NCBI RefSeq assembly: GCF_011682045.1
Contig: NZ_VVIW01000013.1
Coordinates: 1-64,000 of the forward strand
Length of the DNA stretch: 64,000 nucleotides
Direction of reading: 5' to 3'
DNA from: Massilia aquatica
GTDB taxonomy: Bacteria; Pseudomonadota; Gammaproteobacteria; Burkholderiales; Burkholderiaceae_D
How positions within the stretch are numbered: position 1 is the first letter of the stretch; every line of letters starts with the position of its first letter. Below are positions 48,101 to 57,415 of the stretch, one piece after another. The notes beneath the pieces were generated by a model. The model worked only from the letters and a program-made list of their open reading frames with translations. It was not told where the DNA came from and did no database searches. A program made the position numbers and the translations under genes.

Positions 48101-51100
48101 CGATCAGGGCGCCCTCGCGATAACTGCCGTCGGCGCTCGTTGCGGCCACGGCGCTGACGGACGGCGGCGCGGCCACCGTGGTCAGCACCACGTCGTTGCC
48201 GCTGCCGCCGGCATAGCTCACGCGCAGGAACTTGCCGTTCACGGCGAACAGAGCGCCTTCGGCCAGGCCGGCGAAGGTGCCGGCCACGGCGTCGCTCGCA
48301 TCGTTGACGATCAGGGTAAAGCTGTCGCCGATCAGGGGCACATAGCCCAGGCTGACGGAGAGGGTGGCGGAACCGAGGTCCACGCCGCCGTCGACAGCCA
48401 GCTGATCGTGGGTAAGCGACGGCGTGGTGCCGTTCAGCTGCATCGCCACGGTCGCGCCGGATGCCAGGGTCAGCCCGTTGCGCAGGGTCAGGAGGCCGCT
48501 GCCGCTGTTGCCGGGGGCGATGGCGCCGCCGGCCTGCACCGTCACGGCCCCCAGCACGCCGGCCGTGCCGATGCTGCCGATCCCGGCCAGGGTCGCTCCC
48601 GCGTCCACCGTGAGCGCGCTGGTGGCGGCCAGGGTGCCGTTGATGGCCAGGGTGCCGGCGCCGGCCGTGGTGGGGCCGGAATAGGTGACGCTGCCCCCCA
48701 GCGCCAGCACGCCGCTGCCGGCCTTGAGCAGGCCGCCGCTGGTGCCGCCCATCACGCCGGAAAACGTGGTCGAGGTATTGTCGCCGCCCACCGTCAGCAG
48801 GTGGGCACCCAGCGCCACGGCACCCGTGCCGGCAAGCGAGCCGATCGTTTCGGCCGCGCCGATGGCGAAGGTGCCACTGTTGGTCAGGTTCACCGCGCTG
48901 GCGTCGGGGATCGCCGCCGCCGCACCGGTGGCCAGGGTGCCGTTGGTGATGGTGGTCGCGCCGGTGTAGGTATTGGCGCCGGACAAGGTGGTGGTCTGGG
49001 TGCCGACCTTGGTCAGGCCGCCGCTGCCGGCGATCACGCCGGAAAAGGCGGTGCTGCTGTTGTTGCCGCCCACGCTCAGGGCGAAGGTCCCGATATTGAC
49101 CGTCCCCGCCCCCGCCAGCGCGCCGATGACCTCGTTCCCGCCCAGGGTCAGGGCGGCGCCGGCGGCCACCGTCACCGCATTGGTGTCGGCGATCCGGTTC
49201 GCTGCGCCGGTCTGCAACACGCCGCCCGCGATGTTGGTGCCGCCCACATAGCTGCTGGCGCCGGTCACGACCAGGGTGCCGGCCCCGGCCTTGGCCAGAG
49301 CGCCGGCGCCGATCAGCGGATTGACGATGGTGGTCGTGCCGCTGGCGTTGCTGATGGTGAGGGTGACGCCGCTGCTGATGGTCAGGCTGCTGCCGCTCAG
49401 GGTGTTGCCACTGATGACAGCGTCGGTGTTGATGGTCAGGTTCTCGGTGAAGGTCTGGCCGCTGGAATAGCTGGTCCCGCTGGTGGCGAAGGCGCTGCCC
49501 AGCACCAGGGTCTGGCTGCCGGTGACGTCCCCCAGCGCAAGCACGACCGCCTCGCGCATGCTCACGCCGTTGGACAGGTTAATCGCGGCGGTAGTGGTGT
49601 TGGTGCTATCGGTGACATAGATGGTGTCGCTGCTCACCAGCGCGTTGGCGATGGCCGGCGTAACCCCGTCGCTCAGGGTAAAACGGATGATCGAGTCGCC
49701 GGGCGGCGTGTCGTTGCGAAACAGGATGCCGCGCATCACATCGCGCACCAAGGTCGTCGTGGCTGCCGCGTTGAAGCTGATGCTCAGGATGCCGAGCGCA
49801 TTGGTGAAGCTGGCAAAGGTGACCCCGCCGCCCGTTTGCAGGTTCGCGCCGCTGACTGTGTAGCCAGTCTGGTTAAAGCTGAACAGATCGCTGCTCATGG
49901 CCGTGCTGCGCTGCACGGTCAGGCTGGCGCCGCGCCAGTTGTTGCTGAACTCCATTTCCGGATCGCTGACCGTGGCGTTCGCGCCGGCGTCGAGCGCCAC
50001 CGTGTTGCCCACGCCGGCCCAGGCCACCGTGTCGCCGGCCAGGCCGGCAATGCCGGGCGGCGGCGCGTTCTGGAAGAACTGGGTGTTGCCGTCCGAGGTG
50101 CCGTACAGGGCGTCGAAGTCGCCGTCGGCATCGATGTCGGCAAAGGTCGGATTCGGATAGGCCGCCGGACCGAGCCCGTAGGGGTTGAGCACGGGCGCAT
50201 CGAATACCGGGGTGGCGGCCGTGCCGCTGTTCTTGAAGAACCCGTTCTTGACGAACATGTCCAGGTCGCCGTCGCCATCGAGGTCGATCAGCACCGGACT
50301 GGCGTAGGTGTCATTGTTTTGCAGGCCGAAGGGATTGGTCTGCGCAGCGGCGAAGGCCGGGCTGGCGGCGCTGCCGGTATTCTGGAAGTAGTAAGTATCG
50401 CCGTTGCTGGTGCCGATGAAGGCGTCCGCGTCGCCGTCGCCATCGATGTCGGCGAAGGTCGGGTTGGCGTAATTGACCACATTCGCCAGGCCGAACGGGT
50501 TGGACGCCGCGCTGCCGAATGCCGGGGCGGCGGCCGTGCCGTCGTTCTGGAAGAACAGGGTGTCGCCCGCGCGATTGCCGACAAAGGCGTCGAGGTCGCC
50601 GTCGGCGTCGATATCGACGAAGGTCGGGGTGGCGTACAGGCCCACGTTGGCGAAGCCGAAGGGATTGGTCAGCGCGGCGGCGAACAAGGGCGCCTGGCTG
50701 GTGCCGTTGTTATTAAAATACAGGATGTCGCCATTCCTGTTGCCGATCATAGCGTCCAGATCGCCATCGGCGTCGATATCGACCAGCACCGGATCGGCGT
50801 AGTCGCCGGCGTCGCCAAGGCCAAACGCATTCAGGACATAGGGCCGGTAGACCGGCGTGACCGGCACCACGTCGTTGTCGGCGACCGCCACCACCACGTT
50901 CTCGATGCTCAGGCCATTGAAGGCGGGGTCGCCGCTGCTGCTCGCATGCCGGATCACCCAGCGTTGCGGGCCTTCCGCCACGGCGTCGTTGATGGCGCTG
51001 ACAGTGACCGTTTGCGGGCTTGCCCAATTGGTGCTGGTAAACGTCAGGCTCGGAACATCGCTGCCGACCTGGCCGTTGGTGTTGCTCAGGGTGACGATCA

Positions 51101-51212
51101 CATCCGCGCTGGGCGCCTCGCTCAAGACCAGGGTGTAGCTGCCGCTCGCGCCGCCTTCCGCAATGGCGGCGCCGATGCCGCTCCGATCGACGATGATGGT
51201 GGGGGAAGTCAT
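45162..51212 (-). CDS. 2016-residue mosaic extracellular protein (FG-GAP, PATR, Ig-like, choice-of-anchor U-like)
   Basis: Domain order: Calx-beta-like start (about 1-115); five FG-GAP/VCBS-type units of about 55 residues (128-382), each with a DxDxDGDxD calcium loop; a cadherin/hyalin-like segment (about 395-545); autotransporter-type strand repeats (about 640-860, [23 protein letters not shown]); a passenger-like block (about 860-1020); several bacterial Ig-like repeats (about 1040-1760, [15 protein letters not shown]); a Pro-Thr linker (about 1770-1800); a thrombospondin-3-like [11 protein letters not shown] turn; and a choice-of-anchor U-like C-terminus. There is no N-terminal signal peptide ([10 protein letters not shown]), so secretion, if it occurs, would use type I or another leaderless route. 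Start overlaps the upstream stop by ATGA. Likely a surface or matrix protein. Confidence 0.88.
45811..45905. repeat. hexanucleotide repeat coding the Pro-Thr linker of the mosaic protein
   Basis: About 15 units of GGAGTC/GGGGTC/GGCGTC encode PTPTPT at residues of about 1770-1800. It is the same kind of repeat as in the next gene of the operon, so the two tracts are targets for recombination or slippage. Confidence 0.8.
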
Positions 51213-52675
51213 AAGGTATCCTGGAGTGTGTCGATGCGGGGGCGGATGGCGGCGTTCGAGGCCGGGGGCTGCGGCAGTTGCAGGTGTTTCAGCAGGGCCG
51301 TCGCGATGCCCTGGTGACGGTAAGGCGGCAGCACCAGCAGCGACAGCAGGGTGCGCAGCGGCGCGCCGTCGGTGCCGGCGGCTTGTTCGGCCACGGCCAG
51401 GGCCACCATAGCGCCGTCGACCGACGCCGACACGCCCAGCAATTCGCCGTGCGGCGCTTGGCCGCGCCAGCGCGCCTGCAGGCTGGGAAACGTCATGGCC
51501 TCGTAGCCGGCCAGGTTGGCGGCGTTCAGGTGATGGACGTGCTGGTATTTCACGCAGGCTGCGGCCGCGCGCGGCAAGGCGGGGGCCGCCACCGCCGCGC
51601 CGATGCCGGGACGGCGCACGGTCGGCTTGGTGGCGAGCAAGCCGCCGCTGCCGGGAAAACTGATCAGGCGCTCGATGCCATCATCCTGGAAACCCAGCGC
51701 GGACGGGCGCTCCACGCCGGCCAGCACGACCACGTCGAATAATTCGTCGACCCCGCCATCGAACAACAGCGAATGCACCGGCGCGCCGCTGCGCAGATCG
51801 ATCACCACCAGGCCGCATTGCGAGGCCTGGCCGGCGCCGGCCAGGCGCTGCGCCAGCGGCAGGCCGCCAAAACTGCTGGCGCGCAGGCGCGACATGCCGA
51901 CCACGGCATAGTCGCCGGCGAAGGCCAGGCCGCGCACGAAGCCGGGACAGGCGGCCACCGGCACGAAGCGCTCGCCGTCGAGAAAACCGAACTCCCCGCT
52001 GCCGGCGTTGAGCAGCCACAGCTTGCCCCGGTACCAGCGCGGCGAATGCGGCATCGACAGGCCGCCGGCCACGATCTCGTTGCTGGGGATATGCATGACG
52101 ATGCCGCCGGCGGCGCGCTGATGGCGCCAGCCGGCGGCGGCGTCGCTGGCGGCGCAGGCCGTGACATAGGCTGGCGCCCCCGCGCGCATGGCCAGCCCGT
52201 TCAGGTGGCAGCGGTCTTCGGCTTTCAGTGCGCTAATGAAGGGCGGTTGCCAGACCGGCTCGAAACTGTAGCCGTCCCGCAAGCGCGCCAGGCAGCTGAA
52301 GTCGGTATTGATGAACAGGGTTTCGCCGTGCCGGTCGCGCACCACGTCATGCACGTTCAGGTCGCCCGTGGTGTGCGAGCGGGCCGGCACGTACAGGCGA
52401 TCGCAGCCGGCATGGGTCTGGCCCGGCGCCAGCCGGTTTTCCAGCTGCCAGATAGCATGCCGGGTGCTCATCACCAGGCTGTCCTCGCCGGCGTACAGGC
52501 CCATCGGCTTGTCGAAGACGCGCTCGTGCACGGCGATGCGGCCTTCGGGCTTGCGGCCGACCAGCAACAAGCGGTTGCTCTGGTAAGTGGTGAAGGCCAG
52601 GCTGGCGCGGCTTTCCTGCAGCCATTGCCACAGCCCTGTCGAGGCTTGCATCGCATTTGCCGCCGGAAATGACAT
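51209..52675 (-). CDS. TIGR03032-like protein with C-terminal GNAT-like segment
   Basis: 488 residues. The first 340 or so match the TIGR03032 pattern: LWQWLQESRASLAFTTYQ, KPMGLYA, YVPARSHTTGDLNVHDVV, FINTDFSCLA, EDRCHLNGLAM, then SPRWYRGKLWLLNAGSGE and GFVRGLAF, a beta-propeller-like fold of unknown role usually found beside large surface proteins. The last 115 residues begin YQHVHHLNAANLAGYEAM and contain LLSLLVLPPYRHQGIATALLKHL, a convincing acetyl-CoA-binding motif A of GNAT enzymes, but too little follows for a whole GNAT fold. First gene of the three-gene operon, coupled by ATGA to the mosaic protein. The cellular role is unknown; assistance to the large protein is inferred. Confidence 0.8.
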   Translation of the reverse strand: MSFPAANAMQASTGLWQWLQESRASLAFTTYQSNRLLLVGRKPEGRIAVHERVFDKPMGLYAGEDSLVMSTRHAIWQLENRLAPGQTHAGCDRLYVPARSHTTGDLNVHDVVRDRHGETLFINTDFSCLARLRDGYSFEPVWQPPFISALKAEDRCHLNGLAMRAGAPAYVTACAASDAAAGWRHQRAAGGIVMHIPSNEIVAGGLSMPHSPRWYRGKLWLLNAGSGEFGFLDGERFVPVAACPGFVRGLAFAGDYAVVGMSRLRASSFGGLPLAQRLAGAGQASQCGLVVIDLRSGAPVHSLLFDGGVDELFDVVVLAGVERPSALGFQDDGIERLISFPGSGGLLATKPTVRRPGIGAAVAAPALPRAAAACVKYQHVHHLNAANLAGYEAMTFPSLQARWRGQAPHGELLGVSASVDGAMVALAVAEQAAGTDGAPLRTLLSLLVLPPYRHQGIATALLKHLQLPQPPASNAAIRPRIDTLQDTL

Positions 52676-52826
52676 GCTGTTGCCCCGTCACAGCGCCAGA
52701 CCAGGCGCCCACTGGAATCGATTGAACATCGTCTCCAATGATAGTAGCACGCCGCTCTGTCTGCCACGCAACAATCGAATGCACGTGCCTGCCGTGCGGA
52801 TGCTGGCCCAGGCGTGTGCGCGGCAG

Positions 52827-53564
52827 CTAGCGCCGCTGCTGGCTCTGCTGCTGCAACGACAGGCTCAGCCTGCCCAAGTCTTCCTTGCCCAATTGCGGCA
52901 ACAGCGACACCAGGTGCGCCAGGGTCGAGCTGTTGCTCAGTTCCAGCTCGGACGATTGCACCAGCACCGTACCGGCGCCGGTGAAGTCGACCTGCTTTTC
53001 CTCGCCCGACAAGGTGAAACCGGTCAGCGCGCCCACCGTCGATACGAATCCCCGCACATGCTCGTAATCGTAGCGGTACGACGGACTCGGGCAATCGGCC
53101 CAGCCCAGCACCGCCTGTTCGTCGACGCGGCAAGGCAATTCCAGGAAATGCACCGGTCCGTTGGACGAAGCGATGATCTTGCCGGTCCCAAGCAAGGTCA
53201 GGTAGCCCGGCAGGGTCGACTCCTGGCAGATCACATTTTTCGTAAAGCCCAGCAGGTTCTTGGCGCGGATGGTCATGTTGGCCGCATCCAGGTCGTAGCA
53301 GGCAATGTCGTTGCCGTTGTCGCCCAGGATCAGCTGGCCCTGCCCCTGCGCCACCACGAAGTTATGGATGTACTTCGGCGCATTGAAGGCATGGCGCGCC
53401 AGCATGTCGACCACGCCGCTGCCCATGGCCTCGAAACTCAGGTTGCCGTAAAAGGCGATCATCTTGCCCTTGCGGATGAACATCTGCTCGCTGACGTCGG
53501 CCACGAAGGCAAACCGGTTCAGGTTATCGTTCCTCGGCAAGGTCGCTGGATTGTAGATTGTCAT
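52827..53564 (-). CDS. AIM24-family protein 1
   Basis: 245 residues with a GAGAGG ribosome site. The AIM24 (DUF124) beta-helical pattern is visible: FIRKGKMIAFYGNLSFE, then QGQLILGDNGNDIACYDL, MTIRAKNLLGF, and FTLSGEEKQVDFTGAGTVLVQSSE near the end. It is longer than its two neighbours and has a Gln/Ser-rich tail. No signal peptide. The bacterial role of the family is not established; the name comes from a yeast mitochondrial inner-membrane protein. Last of three tandem paralogues, three bases after the second. Confidence 0.88.
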   Translation of the reverse strand: MTIYNPATLPRNDNLNRFAFVADVSEQMFIRKGKMIAFYGNLSFEAMGSGVVDMLARHAFNAPKYIHNFVVAQGQGQLILGDNGNDIACYDLDAANMTIRAKNLLGFTKNVICQESTLPGYLTLLGTGKIIASSNGPVHFLELPCRVDEQAVLGWADCPSPSYRYDYEHVRGFVSTVGALTGFTLSGEEKQVDFTGAGTVLVQSSELELSNSSTLAHLVSLLPQLGKEDLGRLSLSLQQQSQQRR

Positions 53565-53567
53565 GAT

Positions 53568-54209
53568 TTACCTCTCGCTCGCTTGAATGTAGACCGTACC
53601 CTGGCCGCTGAATTTGACTTGATACGATTCGCCCGAGGCCTGGCCGACGAAGGTTTTCCAGTTCAAGTCGGTTACGATGGTGGAACTGAGTTGACCGGTA
53701 TGGCCGATGTAGGCTTGCGGATCGACGCAGACCGGCACCTCGTGCGTCACCGGCAAGCCGATCGCATTGCCATCCGACAGGATCGCCACCTCGCCGGTGC
53801 CCTGGAAGGTACTGGTAAACAAGCCCTGCCCCGACACCGCGCCGCGCGCCATCCCTTGGATACCGCCCTGGTTGCCGAGGAACATGGTCCCGGCAGTCAT
53901 GCGCGCATCGAACGCCAGTACGTTGTCGCTTTCCACGTACAAGGTCTCGCCGCGCACCGGGATGATGGTGACGAACAGGCCGTCGTGGGCGTAGTAGACC
54001 GAGCCGCGGCCCTTGGCCATCATCAGCGAGTAGCCTTCGCTGGTGGCGGCGCGCATGGCCAGGCTCTCCACGCCCTGCCCCGCAAGGAAGGAGCGGCTGA
54101 AGGCCACATCGCCCTGGTACGAAATCATGGCGCCCTTCCTGGCGAAGACTTCTTCGTTATTGAGTTTGACCTCAATCATTTTTTCATTGATTTGCTGGTA
54201 CGCCGGCAT
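53568..54209 (-). CDS. AIM24-family protein 2
   Basis: 213 residues, strong AGGAG ribosome site. Family blocks: VFARKGAMISYQGDVAFSRS, GRGSVYYAHDGLFVTIIPV, LYVESDNVLAFD, then SYQVKFSGQGTVYIQASER at the C-terminus. The last block is almost the same as in paralogue 3 and differs in paralogue 1, so 2 and 3 are the closer pair. Cytosolic by sequence. Confidence 0.9.
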   Translation of the reverse strand: MPAYQQINEKMIEVKLNNEEVFARKGAMISYQGDVAFSRSFLAGQGVESLAMRAATSEGYSLMMAKGRGSVYYAHDGLFVTIIPVRGETLYVESDNVLAFDARMTAGTMFLGNQGGIQGMARGAVSGQGLFTSTFQGTGEVAILSDGNAIGLPVTHEVPVCVDPQAYIGHTGQLSSTIVTDLNWKTFVGQASGESYQVKFSGQGTVYIQASER

Positions 54210-54258
54210 GGCATTCTCCTACTCGATTCGATTGTTCAATAGCGCTGCGCGGCACAAG

Positions 54259-54876
54259 TCAGCGTTCCGCGGGCTGGATGAAGACCACGCCCTGGCCGCT
54301 GAATTTGTGCTGGTAGGATTCGCCGGACGACTGCCCCACCATCGTGCGCCAGTTGACGTCGAACACGAATTCCTGGGTAATATTGCCTTTGTAACCGATG
54401 AACGCATCGGGATCGACCCGCAGCGGCGTCGAGGGCGTCACTTCCAGCATGATCAGGTTGCCGCGCGAGATGACGGCAATGTTGCCCTGGCCCTCGACGG
54501 TGGTGCTGAACAAGCCCTGGCCAGAGGCCGCGCCGCGCAGGCCGGCAAAACTGGTGCCGGTCTTGAGCGAGGTGTCGTAAGCGAGCAGGCTGCTGCTTTC
54601 GATGATCATTTTCTCGCCGGACATGGGAATGACGGTGATTTCGGCCGCATTCTGGGCGAAGAACACCGTGCCGGTGCCCGAGGCCTGCATCAGCTGCATG
54701 CCCTCGTTGGTCACCTTGCGCTTGAGCGCGCCGAAGATGCCCTCGCCGCCGAGCAGGGATTTTTCAAACTTGATGGTGCCGGTGTAAGCGACCATGGAAC
54801 CGGCAATGGCAAGCACCGTTTCTTTTTGAAGGGTCACTTCCAGCAGGCGATCGGAATTGTTACGGAAACTGGTCAC
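54259..54876 (-). CDS. AIM24-family protein 3
   Basis: 205 residues. The start is a GTG (54876-54874) preceded by a good AGGAG, beginning MTSFRNNSDRLLEV. Blocks: TVLAIAGSMVAYTGTIKFEKS, GTGTVFFAQNAAEITVIPM, MIIESSSLLAYD, ending SYQHKFSGQGVVFIQPAER. First of the three paralogues; 49 bases separate it from the second, and a hairpin (54916-54942) lies upstream. Confidence 0.9.
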   Translation of the reverse strand: MTSFRNNSDRLLEVTLQKETVLAIAGSMVAYTGTIKFEKSLLGGEGIFGALKRKVTNEGMQLMQASGTGTVFFAQNAAEITVIPMSGEKMIIESSSLLAYDTSLKTGTSFAGLRGAASGQGLFSTTVEGQGNIAVISRGNLIMLEVTPSTPLRVDPDAFIGYKGNITQEFVFDVNWRTMVGQSSGESYQHKFSGQGVVFIQPAER

Positions 54877-54915
54877 GGCTTACTCCTGGCAAAAGCGGTC
54901 GCGGCGCAGCCGCCG

Positions 54916-54942
54916 CCAACCAGAACGTCACATTCTGGTTGG
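54916..54942. terminator. hairpin between the small gene and the AIM24 cluster
   Basis: A perfect 10-bp stem, CCAACCAGAA / TTCTGGTTGG, with a 7-base loop. It follows the 63-residue gene on the minus strand and could end its transcript, but no clear T run follows on either strand, so it may instead be an attenuator or RNA-stability element in the AIM24 leader. Confidence 0.45.
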
Positions 54943-54992
54943 GTCGGACTGGCGTGTCAAGACAGCAATTCTCAGGGGCGCAACACCAGGGA

Positions 54993-55184
54993 TCAGTAGT
55001 AACGCGAACGCGAGCGGTGCAGGATGCCGGAATCGCTGCTTTCGCGCGCATCCTTGATGCGGAAGTCGGATGCCGGGCTGGTACCGGAGCGCTCATCGTC
55101 GTTCTTGTGGCGCTGCTCCCGTTCGCGTTCGATTTCGCGTTCGATGCGGGAGGCCGGCTGGGGATCGGGTTTGGTGGTTTTCAT
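54993..55184 (-). CDS. small hydrophilic protein, 63 residues, unknown
   Basis: Highly charged and probably disordered (RIEREIEREREQRHKNDDERSG, then SRSRYY at the end). ATG at 55184 with GGAGCG about 10 bases upstream. No family recognised. It is included because of the plausible ribosome site and because it fills an otherwise empty gap; a spurious frame cannot be excluded. Confidence 0.45.
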   Translation of the reverse strand: MKTTKPDPQPASRIEREIEREREQRHKNDDERSGTSPASDFRIKDARESSDSGILHRSRSRYY

Positions 55185-55360
55185 GTCAGACGCTCCGGCA
55201 CGATGGCGGTGGAGATACGGTCAAGACTCGAAACGGGCAAAGCGCGGTTTTCATGATTTCTTTCAGTTAAAAAGTTACTGCATGAATCCAGTATGCGCAC
55301 CCGGGACAGCGGCGTATGTTCGACTCCTAACACAAGGCATCAAAACCTTGCACACCACTC

Positions 55361-56341
55361 CTAATAGGGCTTGCCCGGCAAACCCAGCCGGATCTGCCAG
55401 AGCGCGCCTGCGCCCGTCATGAACAAGGTTTTGCCGTCCGCGCCGCCGAACGCGGCGTTGGTGATGTTGGCGTCGACCTTGATCACAGCCAGTTCCTTGC
55501 CTGCCGGTGAAAACACGCGCAGGCGCTGCGCCGCATGCTCGGTTACGTACAGATTACCCTGGCAATCGACGGTCATCCCGTCCGGCACCGCCACGCCGCC
55601 GACCAGCTCGCGTCCCTCGCCCGGCACCCCGCCCACGATCGGGTAGGCGCGCACGACGCCGTGCTCGCCGCCGCCGCTCACATACAGCATATCGCCCGCT
55701 GGCGACAAGGCAATCCCGTTCGGGTTGACGATGCCGGCGTCGACCACCGTCACCTTGCCGCCCGGCGCCACGCGGTACACGCGGGTGGCATCCTGCCCGC
55801 CGGGCGCGGCGGCGCGCTGGAAGCTGGGATCGGTGAAATAGATGGTGCCGTCGGCGCCGATGGCGAGGTCGTTGGGCGAATTGAAGACCTGGCCTTGAAA
55901 CGTACCGGCGAGCAGGCTGCGCTTGCCGCTGGCCAGCTCAAGACGCACTACGCCCTTGACGCTGTGGGTGGCGGCGACGATATTGCCGCGCGCATCGACC
56001 GCCAGGCCATTGCTGCCGCTATCAAGAATAGCCGTGCTCAGCTTGCCGTCCGGGCCGAGGCGCCGGATACGCGAGGGGAAACCGGGGCCGAAGCTAAAAT
56101 CCGAGAAATACAGCGCATCGCCGATCCAGACCGGGCCTTCGTACAGGCCCGGCTCGCTGCTGGCCGGGGCGCTGCCGGGCACGCGGGTGGCGCTCAGCGT
56201 GCCGCTGGGCGCGGCGCCGCTGCAAGCCGGGACCGCCGACGCCTGCGCCAGCGGCGCCCACAGCAGCGCACTTGACAGCAGCCACATGGCCGGCATGGCG
56301 GCGCGGAACGGAGAACAACGCGCTTGCGTGGTGGGTGTCAT
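55361..56341 (-). CDS. exported SMP-30/gluconolactonase-like beta-propeller protein
   Basis: 326 residues with AGGAA upstream of the ATG at 56341. A signal peptide (about 1-35, hydrophobic AMWLLSSALLWAPLAQASA) leads into a six-bladed propeller: LYEGPVWIGDALYFSDF, NGLAVDARGNIVAATH, NSPNDLAIGADGTIYFTDPSF, VNPNGIALSPAGDMLYVS, DGMTVDCQGNLYVTE. The Glu in EGPVW and the Asn/Asp residues in the NDL and NGI/DGM blocks are the metal ligands of SMP-30 proteins. Likely a periplasmic lactonase or related hydrolase; the substrate is unknown. Divergent from the EcsC gene. Confidence 0.9.
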   Translation of the reverse strand: MTPTTQARCSPFRAAMPAMWLLSSALLWAPLAQASAVPACSGAAPSGTLSATRVPGSAPASSEPGLYEGPVWIGDALYFSDFSFGPGFPSRIRRLGPDGKLSTAILDSGSNGLAVDARGNIVAATHSVKGVVRLELASGKRSLLAGTFQGQVFNSPNDLAIGADGTIYFTDPSFQRAAAPGGQDATRVYRVAPGGKVTVVDAGIVNPNGIALSPAGDMLYVSGGGEHGVVRAYPIVGGVPGEGRELVGGVAVPDGMTVDCQGNLYVTEHAAQRLRVFSPAGKELAVIKVDANITNAAFGGADGKTLFMTGAGALWQIRLGLPGKPY

Positions 56342-56488
56342 CGGTCGGTTTCCTGCGGAATGTTAGCGCTATCCAAAAGGAAATTGTAGCAGCCTTCCGC
56401 GCGTGCGGGCCGGGCTGGCGCGACTCGCCTATACTCCACGCATCGCCCTGTCGCAGCGTGCGCAGCGGCACTTGAACAGTGAGGAAAT

Positions 56489-57301
56489 ATGGAACGTCCA
56501 CACCCGGCCGGCGCCGGCGTCAGCTTGTCGCGGGAGCACCTGGCCGAATTGAAACAGGCCAGGCAACTGCTCGAGCATCCCGGCTACGTGGCCCGCATCA
56601 CCGACGTGATCGGCATGCCGCTGGAAGCGGCCGTCAAGGCCCTGCCCGCTTCGTGGAGCGGCAAGATTGCGTCGGTCACCAACGCGACGCTGACCAAATG
56701 CCTGAAAGTGGCCAACGCCACCTTGCGCCCGTCGGGCACCTCCTCCTTCCCCAAGCTGCACAGCGCGGCGGTGGCCCTGAGCGGCGCGGCCGGTGGCGCC
56801 TTCGGCATCGCCGGGCTGGCGGTCGAGTTGCCGGTGTCCACCACCGTCATGCTGCGCTCGATTGCCGATATCGGCCGCGCGCACGGCGAAGACCTCGCCT
56901 CCCCTGAAGCGCAGCTCGCCTGCCTGATGGTGTTTTCACTGGGTGGCAAGACGGCCGACGACGATGCCACCGAGTCCGGCTACTACGCGGCGCGCATCGC
57001 GCTGGCGCAAGCCATGTCCGAAGCGACCGTGTATCTGGCCAAGCATAGCGTGGCCAGCGAAGCGGCGCCGGCGCTGGTGCGCCTGATTGCCCAGATCGCG
57101 GCCCGTTTCAACGTGCACGTCTCGCAAAAGGCGGCGGCCATGATGGTGCCGATCATCGGCGCGGCCGGCGGCGCGCTGGTCAACACCTTGTTCATCAACC
57201 ACTTCCAGGACATGGCGCGCGGGCATTTTACGGTGCGCCGGCTGGAGCGGCTGTACGGGCCGGAGGCGGTCAGCGCCGCCTACCTGCAACTTCGGGACTA
57301 A
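56489..57301 (+). CDS. EcsC-family protein
   Basis: 270 residues, GAGGA five bases before the ATG. The EcsC pattern is visible: ELKQARQLLEHPGYVARITDVIG at the N-terminus, a Gly/Ala-rich amphipathic region SGAAGGAFGIAGLAVELPVSTTVMLRSIADIGRAHGED, ACLMVFSLGG, and VPIIGAAGGALVNTLFINHFQDMARGHFTVRRLE at the C-terminus. Function in Gram-negative bacteria is unclear; the founding Bacillus gene lies in an ABC transporter operon. Probably membrane-associated. Confidence 0.9.
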   Translation: MERPHPAGAGVSLSREHLAELKQARQLLEHPGYVARITDVIGMPLEAAVKALPASWSGKIASVTNATLTKCLKVANATLRPSGTSSFPKLHSAAVALSGAAGGAFGIAGLAVELPVSTTVMLRSIADIGRAHGEDLASPEAQLACLMVFSLGGKTADDDATESGYYAARIALAQAMSEATVYLAKHSVASEAAPALVRLIAQIAARFNVHVSQKAAAMMVPIIGAAGGALVNTLFINHFQDMARGHFTVRRLERLYGPEAVSAAYLQLRD

Positions 57302-57415
57302 GCGGCAAGCCAGTCGAAGGTGCGCGCACTGTTGACTGGCGCACAGACCGGTGCTGCCCGCGACAGGCAAAGTAGCTCCACGACAGCCATTCATCAATCT
57401 GCCGCAGGATACACA

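Noticed and set aside
47436-51317. A plus-strand open frame of 1293 codons opposite the mosaic protein
   Set aside because: Antisense shadow with Gly/Ala/Val/Arg repeats; FG-GAP and Ig-like domains are on the minus strand.
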